Assembly (NCBI GenBank): GCA_019188255.1
Contig: JAETXT010000001.1
Location: 5,580,001-5,644,000 of the forward strand
Direction of reading: 5' to 3'
Origin: Verticillium longisporum
Lineage: Eukaryota > Ascomycota > Sordariomycetes > Glomerellales > Plectosphaerellaceae
DNA: 64,000 nt
Shown: in pieces, positions 10,324-20,123 of the stretch
Numbering within the stretch: position 1 is the stretch's first letter
Layout of the letters: every line of letters begins with the position of its first letter
Program-made: the position numbers and the translations under genes
Notes under the pieces: generated by a model
The model's database searches: none
What the model was told of the DNA's origin: nothing
The model's input: the letters and a program-made list of their open reading frames with translations, nothing else

Positions 10324-12017
10324 CTCTGCCATCTGCACACCCAACTCCTTCTTCGCCGCGTCTGGATCGGGAACCAAGCCGCGGACCTCGCCGCTCATCC
10401 CGCCGATCCTCCTACCCGCCGCCGTACCGCACATACAGGTAGATATGCAGCACCTTGGGGGCGGTTAGCGCATGGTTCTGGGGAACCGCACGACCGAACG
10501 CCGAACGTACCTGGATTTTATCGTCCAGCTCAAGCAGCTGCTGCATCCTGTCGGCCACCCAGCCGAGCTGAACTGCAACAACTTGTCAGAGGGGACTGGG
10601 TAGCAAAGTTTGCTCGGACTTGATCATACGCAGAGTCGCACATGTAAGTATATTTTGGCAGCACGTACATATAAAAAGTACCTGAAAATTGTCAAGGCGT
10701 CTTAACAAATTTTAGGTACTTTCCCCGCCATACCCACCTAAAAAAAAACTTAGGTGCGCGACTCGGGGGTGGATCATGTTAGTGCAATTATAGACCTAGT
10801 GTCTGTTGGGTGGCAGGGGAGGCCTCGCGAGGAACTGCGCAGCAACGCGGTGCGTGGAACCAATTGCCCACATCGTAGGGGAGGGGTGGGGGTGGGTCTG
10901 TGGCAGCCCTGATCAGACGTCGCATGGTGCTGGATGTATATGTGTCCGATTTTCGCCACTGAACACCTGGAATATCCTCGCCAATCGCATCGTGAAGTCC
11001 AGGCAGGGAGGGGAATTCCGGTTGAGCCATCCTGCAGGCACACGGCCCACACCTTCCGTACCATATTGACATATTTCGAGGCCGGCGGCGGCTGAACTGC
11101 CGGACGACTGATCTGAGTTACTCGACGAAGGTTGCGGTTGCGTTTGACGAAGGGGATTGGTCGGGCTAATCGGACTTCTGCGACGGCTTATGTTGGCGGT
11201 ATTGATATTTGGTGAAGGCATTGTAGAGCGTCGAGGTGTACTGAACTCGTCGGGACAGGACAAATTAACTCGGATGGCGGTGTCGACACTTCGTGACGCG
11301 ACGCGAATTTGACGACAGGCGAAAGTTTTGGTGGCCAGCTGGCAACACATACGGCAGAATTTGGTACGTGCTGCCTGTACTAACAGACGTGATTTGGGCC
11401 AATGGGCTGCAAAAAGTGTAACAGCCGTAAGGCGTAGCACACGTATCAAAATGGTGTAGCACCCTTACTATGTATTAATTGCCCGTGAAAAAGCCCCCTT
11501 TTCGTCTCAACGGATCAGAGCGACGAACTCGACGATGGACCCCCTCTAATTATTTACCAGGTCAGGCCCCCCACGTCACGGCAACGTCGAAACTGAGGGC
11601 TGGGGTAAGTGGGCCAACAAGACGCTCTACATCAACCGATACGGCAACAAGAGTGCTGCAAGATACCGTATCGACACGTTCGCCAGCTCCGGCGACTATG
11701 AAGACACACACCAAGGATGAAGATCCCGAAAATATAACCAATAGCGGAAACCGTTATGGGGAGATGAAAGCGGCTAACGGCAAGTTCAAGTACACGAAGC
11801 GCCACAGTCTCGGCATGTGGGGAAAACGATTGTAGGCGAAGGACCCGGACTCTACAGTAATTGGCGCCGTCTTCCCAGAAGCTCTCCAATGTCGTCCAAA
11901 GACGAGCCGAAGAGGAGAAACTCGCACCACGAGGAATACGAGGGATTTGACCAGACAGGGAGGTCAGAGGCAAGGGGACTCAGATTTGGAGGGTGACTTG
12001 TTTACTCGGGCACACTC
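10324..12017. other. No confident gene; weak ORFs
   Basis: A 178-codon minus-strand frame at 10913-11449 has a cysteine-containing start (KFCRMCCQLATKTFACRQ) and serine-rich middle; it resembles the 8.6-9.2 kb ORF in style only. Plus-strand sequence at 11575-11710 reads WGKWANKTLYINRYGNKSAA in one frame, ending at a stop, and may be a small gene fragment with a preceding acceptor at about 11560. Nothing else is supported. Confidence 0.25.
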
Positions 12018-12655
12018 TTACCGGCACTCCTTGACGATCTTGCCGATGCAGCTGACGGCCCGTTCGCAGACCCAGGGCATCTGGCCGCCAGTCATCGTAC
12101 ACCACTCGATCTGGATGAGAACCATGAGCTTTTGATCTCGACTCTGCCTCCCGGGAAGCAGTGCTGGGGCCAGGAGTGACTTACCTGCGCAGCGCACTTC
12201 AGAGCCGTCTTCCATCCGATGCAGCCGAGGAAATTTAGAATCCGCCTGCCGTACTTCTTGATAACCTTGGCGAGCCGGATGAGGACCTTGAGCCTCGACC
12301 GCTTGACGATGGTAGTGTTGTCGTCATTTGACTCGTCGAGTTCAAGCTGTTTTCCTTCGGCATCAAGAACGACAACTGATAATTGTAAGCAGATGCACCG
12401 CATAGTGGGAAAGACCAAGAATGCTGGAAGCTCACCTTCTCCGTCCTCGGTGGTGATCAGAGAACCATCGAAAACGCCGTTGACGATGACATCAATCTTG
12501 TGACGCCCATCTGAAAGCTGGTAGTCAATGACTTGGACATCCTCGCCGTCGGTTGCGGCCTCGAGGTCGCGCTGGATCAGATGGCGGTCCGGGTCGATAA
12601 CGGCCGCGGAAATAAGAGCCACAAGGGAGAGAAAGAATAAGACGAGGAACTTCAT
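12018..12655 (-). CDS. Small secreted protein, probable Kex2-processed cationic six-cysteine peptide
   Basis: Model: exons 12655-12436, 12375-12185 and 12110-12018; introns of 60 and 74 bp with GT..AG ends; 167 aa. The signal peptide is MKFLVLFFLSLVALISAA. An acidic pro-region without cysteine follows to a dibasic KR at residues 98-99. The remaining 68 residues contain all six cysteines (spacings 8, 6, 10, 5 and 7) and 14 Lys/Arg against 3 Glu (net about +11). They begin with a likely amphipathic cationic helix (LKVLIRLAKVIKKYGRRIL). The arrangement of acidic prosegment, Kex2 site and basic cysteine-rich core is typical of processed secreted peptides; antimicrobial or effector action is inference. 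No known family was recognised. All splice phases agree. Confidence 0.65.
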
Positions 12656-13525
12656 CTTGAAAGCTGAGGGGTGCGATTGAGGCTTTGTGAGCGGATCTGG
12701 TGGACGACCTAGGCGGCTGCTGTTGTGTTGATGTTTGCGATGCCAATCTTTCGCAGTGCTTGAGAGGGCCATGGAGGGCTTATATAGACGAGAGATAGCC
12801 GTCGTTAACTCGAGTCGGGTTGGCAATGGCCCGGGACATCGTAAGACGGAAGTCGTCTCACCATGGTGCTCTGTCGAGTCCCTGGGTTGTTCTCACGCCT
12901 GGTCATGGAGGCTCTGAAAGCGTGTCGATTCACTTGAGTGACGAGACCCACCCACCCCATTCCCGAGGCACAGTGGACAGGTCTCCGTGAGAAAAGAACC
13001 ACGAAAACAACCTTGCCAAGCGTAAGCAACAGAACCCAGACGTAGTAGTGTCACGTTGAGAAAGTAAAGCTGTCATGTCTACTCTCCACCGGCTCTCCGC
13101 ACTTCGCATATTTTAAGCAAAACCAAGACGGCCTCGCCCGAGATCTGCAAACTTGATCGACAAAGGCCCACTGGGTGGACCATCAGCCACTGTGAACCAA
13201 CCGTCCCCTTCATAAAGCCCTCGAATCGGCGCAGTCCACATTTCCGGAATGGTCCACTAGACCCATAAAACAGCCATTTTAGCATCGTCTTTACGAAACC
13301 CCTGTGTTCGTTCGGTTGAATAATTGCACCGAAGAGCAGCTCGCTTGATTTAAACTCTCATCATGTGGAAGCTGGGGGCGCCAGGAGGTCCGAACGGACT
13401 TGGCGATCTGCGCCAGCTGTCCAACATTTGAGATGTTGGGTCTGGAAGATGCGCTCTTTTCTACGCAAAGAGTCACAGACTTGGGGAAATCTGTATCTCA
13501 AGATTTGCAGTCATGGACCTTAACT
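12656..13525. other. Promoter side of the secreted-peptide gene; no gene seen
   Basis: Contains only short unconvincing frames. The right edge is the TA target site of the foldback element. Confidence 0.4.
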
Positions 13526-13858
13526 TAACGTTTCTCACCCACTTTTGGGCCACCCCCCCATTTGGGCCACCCTTTTACAGCATTAAGACCCTATACAAAT
13601 ATATTCATATAAAATCCAATTTACCGTATATAGCAATATGCTTATAGTATGGTATGGCTTTTTACTATAGCTTTCTAATAAAGATATATATAATATAGTA
13701 TATTACGTAATTAGGCTATACGGTAGACTTATATAAGGATGAAGAAAAAATGTTAGTGTTTATATAGAGTTTACTAGTAATTCTTAACACTATAGAGTTC
13801 TTAGTAATCTATACTCTATAGCTAGAAATAAAATTATTAAAATTAAGAAATATAATTA

Positions 13859-14053
13859 ACGTGCTCGATAAGCCGGTGGGCAAAACAAGTAAGTGGGCAA
13901 CTCTAACAAATTTGGGTGGGTGTGCACGCGAAAATACGTTAATAGTCGATTAGTAATCCTTAATAACTGTTAACGTGGTTTCGCGTGCACGCCCACCCAA
14001 ATTTGTTAGAGTTGCCCACTCACTTGTTTTGCCCACCGGCTTATCGAGCACGT
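13859..14053. mobile_element. Nested foldback element A (195 bp)
   Basis: Almost the whole element is one hairpin. It starts ACGTGCTCGATAAGCCGG and ends with the complement, flanked by TA (13857-13858, 14054-14055). The inner part has GGGTGGGTGTGCACGCGAAA. It is clearly homologous to element B. Confidence 0.85.
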
Positions 14054-14122
14054 TATTAATAACTAATATTATATAATATTCTTAGTATAGTCTAATATAG
14101 ATTATAGTTTAGTTATAATATA

Positions 14123-14305
14123 ACGTGTATGATAAGTGAGTGAGCCAGACAAGTGAGTGAGCCAGTCTAACAATTTTTGGTGGGTGTGCACGCAAAAATG
14201 CGTTAGTAAATTATTAGGCTACTAACGCATTTTTGCGTGCACACCCACCAAAAATTGTTAGACTGGCTCACTCACTTGTCTGGCTCACTCACTTATCATA
14301 CACGT
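14123..14305. mobile_element. Nested foldback element B (183 bp)
   Basis: Near-perfect hairpin starting ACGTGTATGATAAGTGAG and ending with the complement, flanked by TA (14121-14122, 14306-14307). It shares GGTGGGTGTGCACGC and the GATAAG start region with element A. The arms match almost base for base, indicating a young insertion. Confidence 0.9.
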
Positions 14306-14754
14306 TAGCTCTAAATATTTTCCTATACTAAATTTTAATAGAGGAAACTAAAATCTAATTTATCTTTATAGAAAAAGAAATAAAATAGTATATTTAGTAA
14401 ATTCTATCTTCTTTTAGTATATATATACTATATAATTTTTTTTTCTACCTATATCTCTTAGTTTTAATATAGATTGCTAAGAACTCTATTGTGTTAAGAA
14501 TTACTAGTAAACTCTATATAAACACTAATATTTTTCTTCATCCTTATATAAGTCTACCGTACAGCCTAATTACGTAATATACTATATTATATATATCTTT
14601 ATTAGAAAGCTATAGTAAAAAGCCATACCATACTATAAGCATATTGCTATATACGGTAAATTGGATTTTATATGAATATATTTGTATAGGGTCTTAATGC
14701 TGTAAAAGGGTGGCCCAAATGGGGGGGTGGCCCAAAAGTGGGTGAGAAACGTTA

Positions 14755-15548
14755 CTCCAAACAATGGTGAAGGGGGTTGGGGGGTCGCAATGCCTTGAGG
14801 AACGAAAGGCTACTATTTTTTTTGAGCCCACGTTTTGACCTTCATTACAGGTGCCCAACCGAAGCCTATTTCGGTAATATCTGAAATCAACGCTTTTACA
14901 CACCGGACAATGGGGGGAGAGGAAGATCATTTCGTTCCGAAAGGCACTTGGCAGTTGACTTCTTAGTGGCTATATTGTGTGGCTCGTGGCCTATAAATAC
15001 GTAGCTGCGCCTAGACTCAAAAGGCCGCGAGTTCGAACCCCAAAGAGTGAGAGTCCCGCAGGTTAGTACTGGACCCCGCCACTTGGCGGCCGCGTCACCC
15101 TGTGCAGAGGTACACTTTGAGAGCCAAGATAAAGCCAAGGACACAGTCGCTCCGCCACTCTATGCTGCCCCTCGGCCATTGGGTCGGTACCCTGGCTCTT
15201 GGTGTCGGCAACACTTTCAGCACCGGGCACTGACCCAAATTGTACCAGCTCTATTATCGATGGACGATACAGCTGGTGAAGCCTCCAAAGTGCCGAGTAA
15301 GCAGACCGTAACGGTCGTTTCCTCCTGCCCCGCATCATTAGTGTCGCAACGCAGCATGTCGCAAGCAGTGCTAGCAATACAGAAGCTTGAAACATTAGTG
15401 GTAGGTCGGATTCCTAAGTGCGAGGGATCGTCTAACGCTTATAGCAGGCAATGCTAGGAACACAGCTATTAGCTGATCTGGTCCGAGATGCTCGTCGATT
15501 TGTTTATCATACAAAGCAGTAGTAGAGAGTGCTCCGCTACAGCTTTAT
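14755..15548. other. No gene recognised; weak Pol III B-box-like motif
   Basis: Sequence near 15025-15040 (GCGAGTTCGAACCCC) resembles a B box, with a TGGCTCGTGGC segment 45-50 bp upstream, but no tRNA fold is evident. Open frames at 15047-15457 are unconvincing. Confidence 0.25.
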
Positions 15549-15790
15549 GTGTCAGCTCTCGTTTTCAGTCCTACCAGCAGCTTGGTGAGAGGCCTTTTCC
15601 AACAAGAAGCGCCTAGCTGGATGATATTAGCACCGGCAATGGAAGCGGATTGGGATGCATGTGTGCAGACGCTCGAGGGCCACAGCGACTGGGTCACATC
15701 GGTCGCGTTCACGGCGGAGGGCCAGCGGCTTGGGTCGGCTACGGTTGGTTGGTTGGTATTTATTACGCCCGGAGGGAAGTCCCTATAGGG
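15549..15790 (+). pseudogene. HET-E/HNWD-type NLR fragment (linker and first WD40 repeat)
   Basis: The frame reads SALVFSPTSSLVRGLFQQEA, then WDACVQTLEGHSDWVTSVAF and a TAEGQRLGSAT turn before degenerating. This is the characteristic junction between the NACHT region and WD40 propeller of fungal HET-E/HET-D STAND proteins (incompatibility and immune-type NLRs). The NACHT domain and the rest of the propeller are missing, so only a remnant of a few dozen codons remains. Confidence 0.7.
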
Positions 15791-15992
15791 CCCCGACACT
15801 ACCTAAATTGACAATCTGGTTCGTTTGGTACGTGACACCCCAAGCCCAACAGATAAATCGTCGCAACACTTGTAAGCCAACCTCGTCGCTCTTGACTCCA
15901 TGGCAGGCCTGCTTGAAGGCCAAGTTCTTCAAGTGTTCAGCATCCTATTCTCAGCAACTGAAGCACGTTCTGCCACAGCCGAGGCTGTTTTG

Positions 15993-17266
15993 TTAGTATA
16001 GTCGCATGTTAAAGATCCACGCCCTGAGCGACGCTAGTCGATTCCAGCCTTTTCGTCGCAATTGCAAATCTGATCGTCGAACGCACGGCCTGCATGTTTG
16101 GCTCCCATCTGTCGTCATCCGATGCAGCTTTTCCTCCCAAAAGAAAGACAGATTCCCAATCTTTATTCGTGAGCACTTGAGCAGGATTTCCCGCTGTGCT
16201 GTCCAATTCTTGCACCGGAAAAGAAAATGTTCTACCGTCTCTGTCGCTTGTCCACAATCGCACAAGCCCGAATCCGTTGCTCCTATCCTGTGGAGATAAC
16301 TGTTCAGTCGAATCATGCCGGTGCGGAGCTGCACCAGCACACCCGATTCTTCCCTTTTCAGCGAGTCGTATATCGCACGGGTATGCCTGCCCGGCAGCGC
16401 CTTGTCAATTCGTTTCGAGTACCTTCCAACGCTTTCCGGTAGTTGTTCGAGCGCTCGTTCTTGGGCGAGAGCTATCCGGAGCGTCGTCGTCCTCGCCTGG
16501 TACGATGACATTGCTGCCTCGCATCCCCTTACCGTGGCTCGTTTCGCTGCAGCTTTGGCCAACTGCCGCGATGCGAACTCCTCTTCAATGGCCGGTACCC
16601 ACCTAAGCCTGACAGTACAACCTCTCTTCTGAAGGCGCACCATCTGATCATATATCCCACGGATAGTGCATTGTCCAGATTGCTGCCGAGGGCGCCTGAT
16701 CGCTGCCACTACCGAGCGGTTGCCAACCGCGATTGTCACATCCTGAAGGGCAGTGGTTGGTGGTATAGATCTGAGCGCTGTCGCTATCGCTTCTAGCTCT
16801 GCTGTGTACGGATTTTGTTCACTTCCGGGTCCGATGGTGACGGAAAAGGTGGCGAGAGTGTGCTCTAGGCCACCACGCGTTGTGTCGCAAACAACGGCTC
16901 CCATGCCCACAACGTCGTCCCTCTGCGACGAAGCGGTTGCTATGAGGATACCCTGTACGTCATATGGTGTCTGGGTCTCTTCGGGGTCATCCTCCCCAGC
17001 ACAGGGATACGGTCCGTCCATGGTCGTAATGCATACTCGTGAATGACTTCCATTCGCTCCGTGGACATCTCAGCCACCATCGCGGCAATGCCTTGCATTG
17101 GCGAGAGGTACCGCTTGCTTGCTTTGTTCCCCAGTGCTGCCAGCGGATGCGCCCGCGGCAGCGTCCGTAGGTCGATGTAGAGCCTCGTCGCAGCCCGCTT
17201 ATGCCGTTCCCCTATTGCGCGGATGCCGGCCTCGGCCTCGGCCACAGCAGTTGCCACTGGGCGATA
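15993..17266 (-). pseudogene. Non-LTR retrotransposon (Tad1/I-like LINE) fragment: RT end, RNase H, C-terminal zinc motif
   Basis: Two overlapping minus-strand frames (17317-16940 and 17021-15993) give VATAVAEAEAGIRAIGERHK, then a PLAALGNKASKRYLSPMQGI linker, an RNase-H-like domain with AELEAIATALRSI, and a final CDCGQATETVEHFLFRC zinc-binding motif. This order is that of Tad1-like fungal LINEs. The frameshift lies at about 16940-17020, and expected RNase H aspartates are altered. The frame is interrupted at 17266 by a TIR element and resumes at 18440 for a short distance (PPAITAGYR). Confidence 0.75.
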
Positions 17267-18437
17267 GGGAACACTGTTGCAAAACCCCCGGTCGTTTCGT
17301 TTTGGGTTTAGGGGCACTCCATCTTAGTCATCTGGGTACATCCTGTCGGCATGAATTATGTACCGCGGACTCGCAGCGGGTTCGCGCGGTGTCCGACGGG
17401 GTCCGATTTACTCCTCAACACCACAGGTAGGAATCGTGAACAGGTTGTGGCCACACGTTCAAATATCCAAACGTAGCTCCGGCAATCCGAATTGATCTTT
17501 GTGAAACCAATTCACACCCGGATTTTGCTTCGTATTGTCGCGGCCGAGACGCACCTTTGCTAAACATCGCGAGAGCCTGGCTGCCAATATCTTCCATTCG
17601 TGGTGAGGAGCAGCACGACGAGCCCACGAGGGGCCACCGCTGTAATCCCGCTCCTGGTCAGCAGCGGACTAGCGTAGTTACATTTCGCTCAAATGAGCTA
17701 GATACGGGGGCTGCGTGCTGGGACTGCGCAAAGATCGGCCACACATGTCGGCCGGTAAGGCATGTCTGGCCTCTGTCAGATAATAATCCGCTGACGCTGC
17801 TGCATCACTAGGCTCCCGTTGAAGCCCAGGCTGCCGTACGTGCCTTTTGGGACCTGAACCGGCAACTCAGTGGCACGGATGACGATCCGGACGAGGCCTG
17901 GCGTGCTGCTGCACAGCGAGCAGCACAACAATTACGAGCCTGCGGCAGTGTTGCGGTCGCTCCTGCTAATCCACGACCAGCTCCTGCTTTGGCCTCTTTT
18001 GGCGAAGTAGCTCAGAGGAGCCTTGAGGAGAGAAAGGTTAGAGCGCTGGAGACTATCGCCGGGGCTGCTCGGCTTTGGATTGTGAGCATGGTCATATCGT
18101 CAGATGCAAGTTCGTGGACTGACTCCTTGTCCAGCAGCTCAATTAACCGGACGAAGAAGAGGAAGAGGAGGAGGAGGACTAGGGAAATAAGGGAAATTGA
18201 GTAGTCCGGCTTCAAACCCGACTACCGCATGATGCGGCACTTTGCTCTAACTAAATGCCATATACTGGTTCGCTATTGGAGTAGTGGCTATCATACCATT
18301 TTCCGTGATGTGTCGAAAATTCAACAAATTCAAGCAGAGGTACAAAGCCCAATGTACAGTGGGGCCGTGGGACCACACCGCTAACCTAATTTGGCACCTT
18401 GACAGTGATTTCGGGGGTTTTGCAACAGTCACCCCTA
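17267..18437. mobile_element. TIR element with TA target duplication inserted in the LINE
   Basis: Perfect 18-bp inverted repeats ACTGTTGCAAAACCCCCG at 17273-17290 and 18412-18429, extended outward by imperfect GGGaac / GGGGtg ends and flanked by TA (17265-17266 and 18438-18439). The interior encodes ACWDCAKIGHTCRPVR (17690-17760) and an alanine-rich stretch around 17820-18010 but no transposase I can recognise. It therefore looks non-autonomous, Tc1/mariner-like. Deleting 17267-18439 joins the LINE frame exactly. Confidence 0.7.
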
Positions 18438-18473
18438 TAGCCTGCCGTAATAGCTGGTGGCTCACCCCCGCCA

Positions 18474-18926
18474 TTGAACGCCGGAACCGGGAGAACTCTT
18501 CGGACAATCTTCGGTCTAGCGAACATTGAGTTTGGGACACTCAACGAGGAGCAGGCTCGCGAGACTTTACGTCAAATCATGGCCAAGGAAAAGCCTGGAA
18601 GTGCCAACGGGAGTTCCATAGGAGGTGAGCTGGATGTATGGAAGGCCGTCGAGGGCCAGGTCATACCCGGCGAGTACGTCGATTATGAGCTCCCGTCTTG
18701 GAACAGAGCAGGCCCCTTGACAATAGAGCTCTCTGGCATACACGAACCCTCTTCGGTCGACTTGTACGTCAGCCCAAAGTCATCCAGACAAAGAGGTCTT
18801 CCACGAGACTTGGAGCATGTTTTCGGCGAAATATCTGCGGCACAAAATGGTACCAAGTCTATCATCCTCCAACCTACGAACGTTGAGCTTCGTACAGCTC
18901 CTGCGACGTTTCCTGGTCCAAAGTAG
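18474..18926 (+). CDS. Uncharacterised protein or fragment
   Basis: A 150-codon frame whose composition looks protein-like: NEEQARETLRQIMAKEKPGS, YVDYELPSWNRAGPLTIELS and VDLYVSPKSSRQRGLP suggest beta-rich structure. I do not recognise the family. It overlaps the 3' end of the convergent regulator by about 50 bp, and the start lies in TE flank, so it may be a truncated remnant. Confidence 0.3.
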   Translation: MNAGTGRTLRTIFGLANIEFGTLNEEQARETLRQIMAKEKPGSANGSSIGGELDVWKAVEGQVIPGEYVDYELPSWNRAGPLTIELSGIHEPSSVDLYVSPKSSRQRGLPRDLEHVFGEISAAQNGTKSIILQPTNVELRTAPATFPGPK

Positions 18927-19542
18927 CTCGGGGGTATCGTGCCCCTACCGCGCCGATGGCGGCAAGACAGGCCAGTGCCGCATGGCCAGCTTGGCGGAGG
19001 GGCATTGATTCCGAGTAGATTAGGCGGAGAAGATGACCTACTCCGTCCCTGGAGAAGACGTGGCAAGGTTGGAAGCTCGATGAAAAAAAGCGTCCGTGGC
19101 TTTGACAAGGAGCGGACGGTCTGGAAGAGGAATTTTGACGATAACAGACCTTTCTTGATCTGTAGGGGCTTTTGAGGAACTCTACTGAGGGCAATGTCTT
19201 TTCTGAGAGCAGCGGGCTATGGGGAGCAAAGCTAGAATGGAGATCCGTATCGATCAGCGGGGAGGAACCGGACACGGAACTAGATATACACACCTTGGAC
19301 AGTTCGGATTCTTTGTTGTCGACGAGCCTTAACAAGGTTTTCTCGCCGTCGCCAGCCCTGATACAGTGGAAGTGCCTCTCTGCATCCTCCGGCAGCTGTG
19401 TCTGGAGGGACTCAAAGAGGATATCGAGCTTCTTGAGGCGGGTCATGGTGGCCGCATGCCTGGACTGACCAGGCTCACCGATGTAGCCGCATGGCCTGTT
19501 CTTAGCCACACAGTTGCTGCATCGTGGACGGACGCCATCGCA
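18874..19542 (-). pseudogene. Zn2Cys6 transcription factor, partial
   Basis: After an acceptor (CCTAG, 19547-19543) the exon reads CDGVRPRCSNCVAKNRPCGY. This is the second half of a fungal Zn2Cys6 binuclear cluster, followed by the usual linker and dimerisation helix (RLKKLDILFESLQTQLPED). A downstream segment AGHAALACLAAIGAVGARYP also fits. The first half of the zinc cluster (CxxCrxrKxkC) is not recoverable from 19550-19690, where only a start-like MSDPRSCDSGDG frame is seen. The reading stops at 18874, far short of a usual 500-700 aa factor. I infer a truncated gene. Confidence 0.5.
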
Positions 19543-20123
19543 CTAGGAAAGGGGTGGTTCGTGTCAGGAGAGCATGACTGCGCGACCTGATAAAGCCTCA
19601 GCACATGCATACCCAGAGGACGCTGCACGTGCTGCGGACCACCATAGGCAGCCTGATGGCCATCACCACTATCACACGAGCGGGGGTCCGACATGGCGGG
19701 CTGGATAGGTCGGTATCATGGCATGATAGGCTATGGAATGTACCTGTGAACAAGGCGGGAGCAAGATGGTGTCGGCTACGGTCCACAGAGCGAGTCTTGC
19801 GCCGGTCGCGCCGCAGCTGGGACTGGTTCACAGTCTGAACCTGTCTCGGCGAGCTTGACCCTCATCATAACGGGGCACTAGCATAAATCTGACTTGGGGT
19901 AATCGCATACACGAGGCCCTTCAGGTAAACCAGCGAGGCATCCCCGCTTCGTGCTCATGGCGGTGAACGAAACCACCCTCACGTTCCGTCCTGCCAAAAA
20001 TAACACCTTCCTTTGCCCCCCTCCCATAAGGTCCCACCGACCTCCGTTTTCCGAGCTCGTCTCAGCTTCCCTCCTCCTAGCCTTGCTCATCGTCAGCCAG
20101 GTTCTTCAGCTTCTCTTCACCCA
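19543..20123. other. Upstream region of beta-tubulin
   Basis: Pyrimidine-rich stretch at about 19990-20120 just before the ATG, as expected of a strongly expressed fungal gene. No gene recognised. Confidence 0.4.

Larger units (their letters stand above)
13528..14752. mobile_element. Large foldback (MITE-like) element, 1,225 bp, TA target duplication
   Basis: Long imperfect inverted arms of roughly 290 bp (13528-about 13820 and about 14465-14752). The ends read ACGTTTCTCACCCAC and GTGGGTGAGAAACGT and are flanked by TA on both sides (13526-13527 and 14753-14754). The arms begin with GGGCCACCC-type repeats and are AT-rich inside. No transposase is present, so it is non-autonomous. The centre is filled by two smaller foldback elements. 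TA duplication and the ACGT termini point to a Tc1/mariner-superfamily (Fot/pogo) helper. Confidence 0.85.

Noticed and set aside
14980..15050. tRNA or SINE-like A/B box pair
   Set aside because: A B-box-like GTTCGAACC is present, but the arms flanking it do not pair and no anticodon arm is visible.
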